The translations under genes were made by a program, and so were the position numbers. Shown here one piece after another: positions 31,840 through 38,735 of a DNA stretch of 39,397 nt. The notes below the pieces were generated by a model. It saw only the letters and a program-made list of their open reading frames with translations. It was not told where the DNA came from and did no database searches. The stretch comes from UBA8886 sp002731655 (lineage in GTDB: Archaea; Thermoplasmatota; Poseidoniia; MGIII; CG-Epi1): the NCBI GenBank assembly GCA_030754655.1, contig JASLZX010000009.1:1-39397 (forward strand), given 5' to 3'. The first letter of the stretch is position 1. Each line of letters opens with the position of its first letter.

Positions 31840-32249
31840 GCGGGAGTCCGGGTGGTGTTGCGCTGCGGCTCGGCCGGATAGGTTAGTGCGCCGACGGGGC
31901 AGACGCGGACGCAGAGCAGGCAGTCGGTGCAGTTTTCGTCAATCCAGATATCGCGGTCGTTATACTCGAGGAACATGACGTTGGTGGGGCAGACGCCGAC
32001 GCAGGCGCCGCAGAAGATGCAGGTGTCGCGTGCCAGATCCGGCTTCACCGCCAGGCGCTGGCCGTGCGGGTCCCACTGCTGGCCGGGCGGCAGCGGCCTG
32101 CCGTGCGCCCAGCGGCGGCGGGTGGCGCGCTGGCCGTCGGGGTGGAAGGTGGTTTCCAAGCCGTGGCGCTGGCCGTCAACGTAGCTGGTTTCACGCTTTG
32201 GAGTGCCGTCAGGCCAGCTCTCGGTTTCGCTGCTCTCGTCCGGGGCCAC
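31836..32249 (-). CDS. 2[4Fe-4S] ferredoxin with N-terminal YwqK/MORN-like repeats
   Basis: A 137-residue electron carrier. The C-terminal half has two cluster motifs, CIFCGACVGVCP and CTDCLLCVRVCP, a classical bacterial-type ferredoxin. The first 70 residues are not ferredoxin: WPDGTPKRETSYVDGQRHG, then FHPDGQRATRRRWAHGRPLPPG and WDPHGQ look like two to three degenerate YwqK (MORN_2) repeats. The GTG at 32249 has a TATA-like box about 25 bases upstream and no Shine-Dalgarno sequence. The ferredoxin starts a minus-strand operon with the GGR-like flavoprotein and lies divergent to a second GGR. Adjacent ferredoxins are known electron donors for archaeal GGR. Confidence 0.88.
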   Translation of the reverse strand: MAPDESSETESWPDGTPKRETSYVDGQRHGLETTFHPDGQRATRRRWAHGRPLPPGQQWDPHGQRLAVKPDLARDTCIFCGACVGVCPTNVMFLEYNDRDIWIDENCTDCLLCVRVCPVGALTYPAEPQRNTTRTPA

Positions 32250-32266
32250 ACCCGCCGAGTGCTCCG

Positions 32267-32279
32267 CTATCTAAAATTC
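32267..32279 (-). promoter_or_regulatory. TATA-like box of the ferredoxin operon
   Basis: The minus strand reads GAATTTTAGATAG, centred about 25 bases before GTG 32249. It is one half of a divergent promoter with the geranylgeranyl reductase gene. Confidence 0.5.
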
Positions 32280-32298
32280 TTTGCTTGCAGCCCCCCAG

Positions 32299-32307
32299 CT
32301 ATTTAGC
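32299..32307 (+). promoter_or_regulatory. TATA-like box of geranylgeranyl reductase
   Basis: GCTATTTAG is centred about 28 bases before ATG 32331, without a clear Shine-Dalgarno sequence, so the mRNA is probably leaderless. Confidence 0.55.
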
Positions 32308-32330
32308 AGCGTGCGGGCTGCCGCGCTCCC

Positions 32331-33707
32331 ATGGCCGACCGCTTCTGGGAACAGCCCGTCGAAAGCGGCCCGCAGCCCGCTTCCGGGTCACGCTTCGACG
32401 TCATCGTTGTCGGGGGCGGTCCCGGCGGTGCGGCCGCCGCCGGCTACGCGGCGCTGGCGGGCCAGCGAGTGCTGCTGCTTGACAAGGCAATATGGCCCCG
32501 CGACAAGACCTGTGGCGACGCCGTTGGCGGAAAATCGCTCGCACATGTTGATGAACTGGGGGTGCGCCCGCTGATTGAGGCGTCGCCGCACTTCAGCATT
32601 ACCGGCGTGCTCTTTAGCAGCCCGCGCGGCGACGAGCTGCGCGTCTCGCGGTCGGACGGCCAGCTCTCGGGCTACGTGCTGCCGCGGCGCCAGTTCGACC
32701 ACATCATGTTCCAGCGCGCCGCTGAACTGGTATTGCAGGCGGACGGCGCGGTGATGCAGGGCTTCACGGTGCGCGAGGTGCTGTTCGACAACGCCGCCAA
32801 TGGCCCCGACCCCGGCCCCGGCATGGGTGACCTGCGACGCGTCATTGGCGTCGCGGGCGATACCGGCGACCGCGCCCGCTCGCTCTCCTTCAGCGCGCCG
32901 CTGACCATCGGCGCCGGTGGGGTGCGCTGCCCGGTCGCGACCGCGATGGTGCAGGAGACTTACGACGAACGTATGGTCGACCGTGAGAAGCTGCATTACA
33001 GCGCCGCTTTCCGGCAATACTGGCGCAACGTCGAGGGCGCGACCGCCGACTCGGGGCCGGTCGAGTTCCACTACATTGACGGGGTGCTGCCGGGCTACTT
33101 CTGGATTTTCCCTGTCGGTGGCGGCGTCTGCAACGTTGGCTTCGGCATCGCGCTGCGCGACTTGGAGCTGCACGACCGCAAGCTGCGTGGACTGCAAGAA
33201 TATATCATTAACGAGGTGCCGCGTTTCCGCGACCGCTTCGCGCAGGCAGAGCTGGTCGCGGGGAGCAGCCGCGGCTGGCAGCTGCCGCTCGGCTCGCCGC
33301 GCCCCGGTAAGAAGCTGCAGCCGCGTCGCGCCTTCGGTGCCGGGGCGATGCTGGTTGGCGACGCGGCGTCGCTGGTAGACCCGTTTACCGGCGAGGGTAT
33401 CGGCAACGCGCTGCTCTCGGCCAAGCTAGCGCTGGGCCACTTCGACCCCGAGGAGCACGCGTGCGGTTTCCCGCTCGAAGCGGGCGCGCGCTATCAGCGC
33501 GCGCTCTGGAAGCGGCTGGGATACGAACTGCGCAATTCCTACAAAATCCAGCGGCTGTCGCGCCGCCGCTGGCTGCTCAACTGGTTCATCGGCAAGGCGC
33601 GCCGCAAGGCGGAGCTGCGGCGCGTCCTGACCGAGAGCCTGATGTCGCGCGAGGCGCAGGCATCGCTCACGAGTCCGTTCTTTTTGTTGCGTCAATTACT
33701 TTTCTAG
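32331..33707 (+). CDS. geranylgeranyl reductase family protein (ether-lipid saturation)
   Basis: A flavoenzyme that reduces the double bonds of geranylgeranyl chains in archaeal membrane lipids. The 458 residues carry FDVIVVGGGPGGAAAAGYAALAGQRVLLLDKAIWPRDKTCGDAVGG, with the FAD fold followed by the family CGD motif. A substrate-domain signature, YFWIFPVGGGVCNVGFGI (family consensus YxWxFPxG), follows. GAMLVGDAASLVDPFTGEGIGNALLSAKLA is the second FAD motif. A basic C-terminal tail may touch the membrane. The precise substrate (lipid or free prenyl diphosphate) cannot be told. It lies divergent to the ferredoxin operon. Confidence 0.9.
   Translation: MADRFWEQPVESGPQPASGSRFDVIVVGGGPGGAAAAGYAALAGQRVLLLDKAIWPRDKTCGDAVGGKSLAHVDELGVRPLIEASPHFSITGVLFSSPRGDELRVSRSDGQLSGYVLPRRQFDHIMFQRAAELVLQADGAVMQGFTVREVLFDNAANGPDPGPGMGDLRRVIGVAGDTGDRARSLSFSAPLTIGAGGVRCPVATAMVQETYDERMVDREKLHYSAAFRQYWRNVEGATADSGPVEFHYIDGVLPGYFWIFPVGGGVCNVGFGIALRDLELHDRKLRGLQEYIINEVPRFRDRFAQAELVAGSSRGWQLPLGSPRPGKKLQPRRAFGAGAMLVGDAASLVDPFTGEGIGNALLSAKLALGHFDPEEHACGFPLEAGARYQRALWKRLGYELRNSYKIQRLSRRRWLLNWFIGKARRKAELRRVLTESLMSREAQASLTSPFFLLRQLLF
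33698..33706 (+). promoter_or_regulatory. TATA-like box of moeB
   Basis: ACTTTTCTA overlaps the geranylgeranyl reductase stop and is centred about 29 bases before ATG 33731. It supports that start over an upstream in-frame one inside the reductase gene. Confidence 0.5.
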
Positions 33708-33730
33708 TCGCAGCCGGCCCCAAGCCGCTT

Positions 33731-34864
33731 ATGGTTCTGTCGCATCGCACTGCTGTGCTCCCCGATTCTGAGCTGCGGCGCTATGCCCGTCACCTGATGC
33801 TGCCCGGCGCAGGGCTGGAAGGCCAGCAGCGGCTGAAGGCGGCGCGGGTGCTGGTGGTGGGAATGGGTGGGCTGGGCTGCCCGGCCGCGCAATACCTGGC
33901 GGCCGCAGGTGTCGGCCGTCTGACGCTCATCGACGATGACTTAGTGGAATTGAGCAACCTGCAGCGGCAGCCGCTCTACACCGAGGTCGACGTGGGCCAG
34001 CCGAAGGCAGAGGTAGCGGCCGCTCGGCTGCACGCGTTGAATTCCACCATCCGGGTCGAGCCGCTGGTGGAACGCATCACGGCAGCCAACGTGCTGGAAT
34101 TGGCACGGCTGCATGACCTGATACTCGACGGCACCGACAGCCTGTCCGCGCGTTACCTGCTCGCCGACGGCTGCTACCTGGCGGAGGTCCCGTTGGTCCA
34201 CGCGGCGTTGCGCCGCTTCGAGGGGCAGGTGGCGCTCTTCCCTTCGGGGGGGCCGTGCTACCGCTGCCTGTTCCCGCGGCCGCCGCCCCCGGAGGCGGTT
34301 GAGGATTGCGCGACGGCGGGAGTGCTGGGAGCGGTGCCGGGGCTGTTGGGAAGCCTGCAAGCATTGGAGGCGTTGAAGTGGCTACTGCGCATCGGCTCGT
34401 GCGAGGCGCGGCTGCTGCTGCTCGATGGCCTAGCGGGGACGGTACAGCGTGTGGCACTGGCGCAGCGAGCCGACTGCCCGCTCTGCGGCGAATCGCCGAC
34501 GATTACCACGCCGACGGGGGAGCTGCTCCAGCTGGGGGAGCTGGCGCCGGGGGAGCTGGCGCCAGGGGAATTGCAGGCGGCGCTGGAAGGTCCAGCGCCG
34601 CCGCTGCTGGTCGACCTGCGTGAGCCGTGGGAGCGGAAGCTGGTACTCATTCCGGGCGAAGAGATGCACCTGCCCTTCAAGCAGCTTGCAAAGCGGCAGG
34701 CAGAACTGCCGCGCGAGCGGGAGCTGCTGTTCTACTGCCGCACCGGCGTCCGGTCGGCGATGGCGCTGCGGCAGTTACAGCAGGGGGGCCGCGAAGCGCG
34801 CCATCTCGCGGGCGGCATCAATGCGTGGCTGCGCGAAACCGGCCAGCCGGAGCTCATTTACTGA
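33731..34864 (+). CDS. moeB: MoeB/ThiF-type adenylyltransferase fused to rhodanese domain
   Basis: Activates the C-terminal glycine of a ubiquitin-like sulfur carrier, here most likely MoaD, and supplies sulfur through the rhodanese part. In 377 residues, the E1-like domain has VLVVGMGGLGCPAAQYLAAAGVGRLTLIDDD, the Arg-rich LSNLQRQPLY, and DLILDGTDSLSARYLL. Zinc is held by CYRC and CPLC. A short repetitive linker (GELAPGELAPGEL) leads to the rhodanese domain with active-site loop CRTGVRS, Cys336. This MOCS3/MoeZ layout serves Moco and sometimes tRNA thiolation. The stop overlaps moaD (TGATG), which supports the pairing. Confidence 0.93.
   Translation: MVLSHRTAVLPDSELRRYARHLMLPGAGLEGQQRLKAARVLVVGMGGLGCPAAQYLAAAGVGRLTLIDDDLVELSNLQRQPLYTEVDVGQPKAEVAAARLHALNSTIRVEPLVERITAANVLELARLHDLILDGTDSLSARYLLADGCYLAEVPLVHAALRRFEGQVALFPSGGPCYRCLFPRPPPPEAVEDCATAGVLGAVPGLLGSLQALEALKWLLRIGSCEARLLLLDGLAGTVQRVALAQRADCPLCGESPTITTPTGELLQLGELAPGELAPGELQAALEGPAPPLLVDLREPWERKLVLIPGEEMHLPFKQLAKRQAELPRERELLFYCRTGVRSAMALRQLQQGGREARHLAGGINAWLRETGQPELIY
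34535..34572 (+). repeat. 15-base tandem repeat in the moeB linker
   Basis: The unit GGGGAGCTGGCGCCG occurs twice (34535-34549 and 34550-34564, one mismatch) and a third, partial copy follows. In frame it encodes ELAPG units between the E1-like and rhodanese domains. The repeat length is a multiple of three, so copy-number change would lengthen the linker without breaking the gene. Confidence 0.8.
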
Positions 34865-35109
34865 TGCGACTCACTGTCAGGCCCTTCGCCCAGCTGCGCG
34901 AGCGACTCGGCACCGAAGCGCTCGAGCTGGAGCTGCCTGCAGACGCCACCGCGGCGGAGCTGCTGGAGCTGTTGCTCGCCGAGCAGCCTGCGCTGGCGCC
35001 CTTCCACGAGAGCCTGCTGCTGGCGCGCGGCGCCGAAATGCTGGAGCCCGGCAGCGCGCTGGCCGAAGGCGACACGGTAGCTCTCTATCCCCCCTTCAGT
35101 GGCGGCTAG
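34864..35109 (+). CDS. moaD: molybdopterin synthase small subunit MoaD
   Basis: Ubiquitin-like sulfur carrier for molybdopterin synthase. The 81 residues begin MRLTVRPFAQLRERLG and end in YPPFSGG; the final Gly-Gly is what MoeB adenylates and what becomes the thiocarboxylate. The ATG overlaps the moeB stop. The plus-strand stop TAG lies in CTAG, which also encodes the moeA stop on the opposite strand. Confidence 0.93.
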   Translation: MRLTVRPFAQLRERLGTEALELELPADATAAELLELLLAEQPALAPFHESLLLARGAEMLEPGSALAEGDTVALYPPFSGG

Positions 35110-36332
35110 AGGAGCTCCACTTCGACCCGCTTGCCTGCGCTGGCACCGCTGCTGGCCGGGAGCGCCACGACCCCGTCGGCCAGCGCCATCGACATAATCG
35201 CCCCCGAGCCGCGGTAGCAGGGGGTGGCGCGCGACGTGTCGCCCGTCCCTTCCAGTCGCACCAGCATGAGCTGGTCGCGCCCCTGCACCGCTCGCACGGC
35301 GGTGGTAAGCTTCGCCGTCTGCCGCCGCCGCAAATCGGGCGGCAGCCGCGCCATCTGGCGCAGTGCGGGACGCAGGAAGAGCCAGGCGGTTAGCAGGCAC
35401 GAGGTCGGGTTGCCCGGTAGCCCCAGCACCAGCGCGCCGTCCAGCCGGCCGCAGAGTACCGGCTTCCCCGGTTTGACGGCGACGCCGTGGAACTCAATGC
35501 TCCCGAGACGCTTCATGGCGGGCGCCAGCAGGTCGCGCTCGCCGACGCTGGAGCCGCCGGTGACCACCACGATATCGCTGCTCGCGGCCGCTGCACAGAG
35601 CGCCTTTTCCAGCACCCCCAGCTCGTCGCCCAGCGCCGGCGTGCGCTCAGACACCCCGCCCGCCTGCTGTACCAGCGGCACCAGTGCGGGGGCGTTGGAA
35701 TCATACACCTGGCCCGCTTGGAGCGGGCGGCCCGGTGACACCAGTTCGATGCCGGTCGGCAGTACCATAACTCGCGGGCGGCGGTAGACCTGCGCCTGCG
35801 CCAGCCCAAGCGCAGCCAGCACCCCCACCCGGGCGGGCGTCAGTACCATCCCCGACGAGAGCACTTCGTCGCCGGCGCACATATCTTCGCCCTGCGGCAC
35901 GACGTGCTTGCCCCGCTCGACCGCGACGCGCACCAGCACCGCGTCACCGTCGAGGGTGGTATCTTCAACTTTCACTACTGCCTCCGCGCCCTCCGGCAGC
36001 GGCGCCCCGGTGGCGATCTGGATGCAGCTGCCCGTGCCGACCTCGCTGCGCGGCAGGTGGCCGGCGTGGACTGCCTCGAGCAGCGCCAGCCTCGCCGGCT
36101 CCGCAGGCAATGCGCCCGCTATATCAGCCGCCCGCACCGCGTAGCCGTCCATCGCCGAACGGTCGAAGCCGGGCACGTCGCGGTCAGCCACCACCGCAGC
36201 GGCCAGCACCCGACCAGCCGTTGCGGCCAGCTCTATGGACTCGCTCGCCTCCAGCGGCTGCGCTGCCGCCAGCACCAGCTCCTGCGCCCGCGCCAGCGAA
36301 ATCAGTGCGCCGAAAGGGCGGAAGCGTCCCAA
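35106..36332 (-). CDS. moeA: molybdopterin molybdenumtransferase MoeA
   Basis: Inserts molybdate into adenylylated molybdopterin. The 408-residue protein shows DRDVPGFDRSAMDGYAVRA in domain I/II, IATGAPLPEGAEAVVKVEDT, VMVLPTGIELV, YDSNAPAL, and the MPT-binding TGGSSVGERDLL, then GLPGNPTSCLLT and a C-terminal domain IV. The start is a TTG at 36332: GGAGGAG stands 4 bases before it (36337-36343), and no ATG lies in frame until MDGYAV. It has its own TATA-like region and so is probably transcribed separately from moaB. Confidence 0.94.
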   Translation of the reverse strand: MGRFRPFGALISLARAQELVLAAAQPLEASESIELAATAGRVLAAAVVADRDVPGFDRSAMDGYAVRAADIAGALPAEPARLALLEAVHAGHLPRSEVGTGSCIQIATGAPLPEGAEAVVKVEDTTLDGDAVLVRVAVERGKHVVPQGEDMCAGDEVLSSGMVLTPARVGVLAALGLAQAQVYRRPRVMVLPTGIELVSPGRPLQAGQVYDSNAPALVPLVQQAGGVSERTPALGDELGVLEKALCAAAASSDIVVVTGGSSVGERDLLAPAMKRLGSIEFHGVAVKPGKPVLCGRLDGALVLGLPGNPTSCLLTAWLFLRPALRQMARLPPDLRRRQTAKLTTAVRAVQGRDQLMLVRLEGTGDTSRATPCYRGSGAIMSMALADGVVALPASSGASAGKRVEVELL

Positions 36333-36336
36333 TTCA

Positions 36337-36343
36337 CTCCTCC
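36337..36343 (-). promoter_or_regulatory. ribosome binding site deciding the moeA TTG start
   Basis: The minus strand reads GGAGGAG, ending 4 bases before TTG 36332. This is one of few strong Shine-Dalgarno sequences here and fixes the otherwise unusual start. Confidence 0.7.
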
Positions 36344-36367
36344 GGACGACGCCCGGGTGGGCGCCCG

Positions 36368-36380
36368 TTTTTTAAATAAG
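36368..36380 (-). promoter_or_regulatory. TATA-like region of moeA
   Basis: The minus strand reads CTTATTTAAAAAA, about 42 bases before TTG 36332. Transcription would start near 36348 and give a short leader that includes the ribosome binding site. Confidence 0.5.
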
Positions 36381-36390
36381 GGTAGTTGAG

Positions 36391-36395
36391 AAAAA
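36391..36395 (-). terminator. T-run terminator after moaB
   Basis: The minus strand runs TTTTTCTC directly after the moaB TGA. Archaeal RNA polymerase stops at short T-runs, so this may end the moaE-moaC-moaB transcript before the separate moeA promoter. Confidence 0.5.
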
Positions 36396-36899
36396 TCATG
36401 CCTTTCCCAGCTCCCCTGCCATGTGCCCCAGCTCGGGCAGGATGAGCTGCTCCAGCGCCAGCCGGCACGCCGCCTCGGAGCCCGGCAGCGCAAATAGCAA
36501 CTTGCCGCGCGCGACACCTGCCAGCGCGCGGGAGAGCATCGCGGCCGCGCCGATTTCGCGGAACGAGAGCTGGCGGAACAGTTCGCCGAAGCCGGGCAGC
36601 TCGCGCTCCAGCAGCGCACCGACGATTTCTGGGGTCGAATCGCGCGGCGCGATGCCGGTGCCGCCGTTCAGGATAATCGCTTGCGCTGGTCCCGCCAGCG
36701 CCGCTTCCAGCGCCGCCCGGATGACGGGAGGGTCCTCCCGCACCAGTACTCGACCGGCGACAGCGTGGCCCGCCGCCTCGAGCAGCGCGACGATAGCGTC
36801 GCCGCTGCGGTCTTCCGCCGGGGTGCGGCTGTCGCTCAGCGTCAGCACCGCGACAGCGACCGTGCGGGGAGCGGTAGCGTGGTGCTCGCGGTGGCCCAT
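36396..36899 (-). CDS. moaB: molybdopterin adenylyltransferase MoaB/Mog family
   Basis: Adenylylates molybdopterin to prepare metal insertion by MoeA. The 167 residues contain VAVLTLSDSRTPAEDRSGDAI, LNGGTGIAPRDSTPE (the MPT-binding loop) and ALPGSEAACRLALEQLILPELGHM, as in MoaB/Mog. The ATG lies in the moaC stop (TAATG), which shows coupling. MoaB and MogA cannot be separated by sequence alone; archaea usually use MoaB. Confidence 0.93.
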   Translation of the reverse strand: MGHREHHATAPRTVAVAVLTLSDSRTPAEDRSGDAIVALLEAAGHAVAGRVLVREDPPVIRAALEAALAGPAQAIILNGGTGIAPRDSTPEIVGALLERELPGFGELFRQLSFREIGAAAMLSRALAGVARGKLLFALPGSEAACRLALEQLILPELGHMAGELGKA

Positions 36900-37330
36900 T
36901 ACGTTTCGCCCTTAAGCTTCTCCACCACTTCCACGTCGTGGATGCGGGTTTCGGGATACTGCCCGGCATCGTTCTTCTCGAGCGGCTTGACTAGGTCCCA
37001 GACGCAGAGCAGCCCCGCCATCACGCCAGTTAGTGCCTCCATCTCGACGCCGGTACGGTACATTGCGGCAACAGTAACGTGACACTCCACTTCGTTGCCC
37101 TCCAGCGTGAAATCCACCTCGACGCTGCTAATTGGCAGCGGGTGGCAGAGCGGTAGGATGGTAGGCGTCGCCTTCACTGCCTGGATGGCGGCGACGCGGC
37201 CGATGGCGAACGGGTCGCCTTTCGGGACTTCGCCGTCGGCGACGGTGGCCGCTGTCGCGGGTCGCAGCCGAAGCCGCCCGCGGGCGATGGCGCGGCGCGC
37301 CACCGCCGGCTTGTCGCTGATATCAACCAT
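36899..37330 (-). CDS. moaC: cyclic pyranopterin monophosphate synthase MoaC
   Basis: Converts the MoaA product 3',8-cH2GTP to cPMP. The 143-residue protein begins MVDISDKPAVARRAIARG, the family N-terminus, so I prefer ATG 37330 over an in-frame GTG nine bases earlier. KATPTILPLCHPLPISSVEVDF supplies the active-site LCHPL motif, and GVEMEALTGVMAGLLCVWDLVKPLEKND contains the catalytic Lys region. It overlaps the moaE stop by 8 bases. Confidence 0.95.
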   Translation of the reverse strand: MVDISDKPAVARRAIARGRLRLRPATAATVADGEVPKGDPFAIGRVAAIQAVKATPTILPLCHPLPISSVEVDFTLEGNEVECHVTVAAMYRTGVEMEALTGVMAGLLCVWDLVKPLEKNDAGQYPETRIHDVEVVEKLKGET

Positions 37331-37769
37331 TCGCGCCACAGTTCACCTCGTGTTGCAGCGCGACCCAGCGCATGCCGTCTGATGCCTGCTCCAGCTTCCA
37401 GATGGGTACCTGTTGCTTGAGCGTGTCGATGAGCCATTCGCAGGCACGGAAGGCGTCGGTCCGGTGGGCTGCCGCGGCGCAGCAGACCACAATCAGCTCG
37501 CCCGCCTCGAGCAGTCCCACCCGATGCACTAGCGCCGCGTCGTGAATGGCGAACCGTTCGCACGCCTCGCTGCGCAGCGCCTCCATCTGTGCCAGCGCCG
37601 CCGGTTCGTCAGCGCTGAACTCGATGCGCTCCACCGCGCCTGCTTCGGTCACGCCCTTGACGGTGCCGGTGAAGGTCACCACCGCCCCGACTTCGGCTCC
37701 CGCCAGCGTCGCCGCGACCTCCGCAGGGTCGCACGTTTCGCGCTGGAGTCGCACTTTGCGCGGGTCCAT
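37323..37769 (-). CDS. moaE: molybdopterin synthase large subunit MoaE
   Basis: Catalytic subunit that, with thiocarboxylated MoaD, turns cPMP into molybdopterin. From ATG 37769 the protein has 148 residues: GAVVTFTGTVKGVTEAGAVERIEFSADE, then HRVGLLEAGELIVVCCAAAAHRTDAFRACEWLIDTLKQQVPIWKLE. The Lys pair around KQQVPIWK and the Arg in AHRTDAF are the conserved active-site residues. The start is supported by a TATA-like box 26 bases upstream; the longer frame reaches back into the AEC gene. Confidence 0.94.
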   Translation of the reverse strand: MDPRKVRLQRETCDPAEVAATLAGAEVGAVVTFTGTVKGVTEAGAVERIEFSADEPAALAQMEALRSEACERFAIHDAALVHRVGLLEAGELIVVCCAAAAHRTDAFRACEWLIDTLKQQVPIWKLEQASDGMRWVALQHEVNCGANG

Positions 37770-37790
37770 GCTGCCGATAATGACGGCTGG

Positions 37791-37797
37791 GTTAATA
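37791..37797 (-). promoter_or_regulatory. TATA-like box of moaE-moaC-moaB
   Basis: The minus strand reads CTATTAA, centred about 25 bases before ATG 37769, in the 38-base gap after the AEC gene. The spacing suits a leaderless mRNA. Confidence 0.5.
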
Positions 37798-37807
37798 GCA
37801 GTCGGCT

Positions 37808-38731
37808 TCAGACCCACGCCTTCGCCAGCAGCACCACGAGAGGTATCGTCACCAGCGCCAGCAGTGTGGTCCCGAGAATGCCCAGCGAGAGCCAGCGCGT
37901 GTCGCTGCCGCAGTGCGCCCCGACGATGTAGGTGGTGATAGCCGACGGCATGCTGCTTGATATCAGCACCACCGCCGCCAGTTCGTCACGGAGCCCCAGC
38001 GCCAGCACCAACGCCGCCGCGGCAGCCAGCCCGGTGGCCATGCGGGCGACCACCAGCGGTGGAAGCAGGCGGTGGAAGTCCGCGCTTTCCAGCCGTGACG
38101 TGCGGTTCAGCTGCATCCCGAGCGTTAGCAGCAGCACCGGCTTCCACGCCCCACCCAGAATTTCCAGCGAAGTTTCGGCCGCCGCCGGCAGCTCTGTCTC
38201 GGCGCGGTTCAGTGCCAGCCCCAGCAGCAGCGCCCAGATGAGCGGCAGCCGCAGTGCGTTGACAGCCCCTTCGCGCAGTTGCTCGCGTCTGCCGCCCGCC
38301 AGCGCCGGCCCGACGGTGTAGAGCAGCGCCTGCACCGTGATGTAGAAGAGCATCGCCAGCAGGAAGCCCTGCTCGCCGTAGAACTGGTCCGCCACCGAAG
38401 TCCCTAGCGACCCGGCGTTCATGAATCCCGAGCTGAGCATCAGCGCGCTGCCGGCGGCCGCCGGCAGCGCCAGCCACCGCGCCAGCCACCACGCCATCGC
38501 TGTCGAGGTCGCTACCACCACTACGGCTGCCAGCACCGGCTCCCAGGTCACGGCGAACTCCGCCTGCTGGATTGCGAGCAGGATTTTGGCCGGCACCAGC
38601 AGGTAAATCAGCAGCCGCCCGAGGTCGCGCAATGTCTGCTCGCCCACCCCCAGTCGCCGTCCGGCGAGGAAGCCCAGCGCCAGCAGCGCGAAGAGCGGGG
38701 CGAGCTTGCCGATCACCCAGAACAGGAGCAT
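37808..38731 (-). CDS. AEC-family (auxin efflux carrier type) permease
   Basis: An integral membrane protein of 307 residues with about ten hydrophobic helices arranged as two similar halves. The family signatures LIYLLVPAKILLAI and ALMLSSGFMNAGSLGTSVADQFYGEQG are present (the latter with the conserved N-x-G-x-x-G pattern), as are SSSMPSAITTYIVGAH and SLGILGTTLLALVTIPLVVLL. AEC carriers move organic anions such as malate or malonate in bacteria; the substrate here is unknown. It starts 4 bases after the mobA stop and therefore belongs to the moaA-mobA transcript, which hints at a link with molybdopterin or molybdate but does not prove it. Confidence 0.88.
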   Translation of the reverse strand: MLLFWVIGKLAPLFALLALGFLAGRRLGVGEQTLRDLGRLLIYLLVPAKILLAIQQAEFAVTWEPVLAAVVVVATSTAMAWWLARWLALPAAAGSALMLSSGFMNAGSLGTSVADQFYGEQGFLLAMLFYITVQALLYTVGPALAGGRREQLREGAVNALRLPLIWALLLGLALNRAETELPAAAETSLEILGGAWKPVLLLTLGMQLNRTSRLESADFHRLLPPLVVARMATGLAAAAALVLALGLRDELAAVVLISSSMPSAITTYIVGAHCGSDTRWLSLGILGTTLLALVTIPLVVLLAKAWV

Positions 38732-38735
38732 GCAC

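Noticed and set aside
33461..33730. N-terminal extension of MoeB inside the geranylgeranyl reductase gene
   Set aside because: The extension has no homology, and a TATA-like box lies just before ATG 33731.
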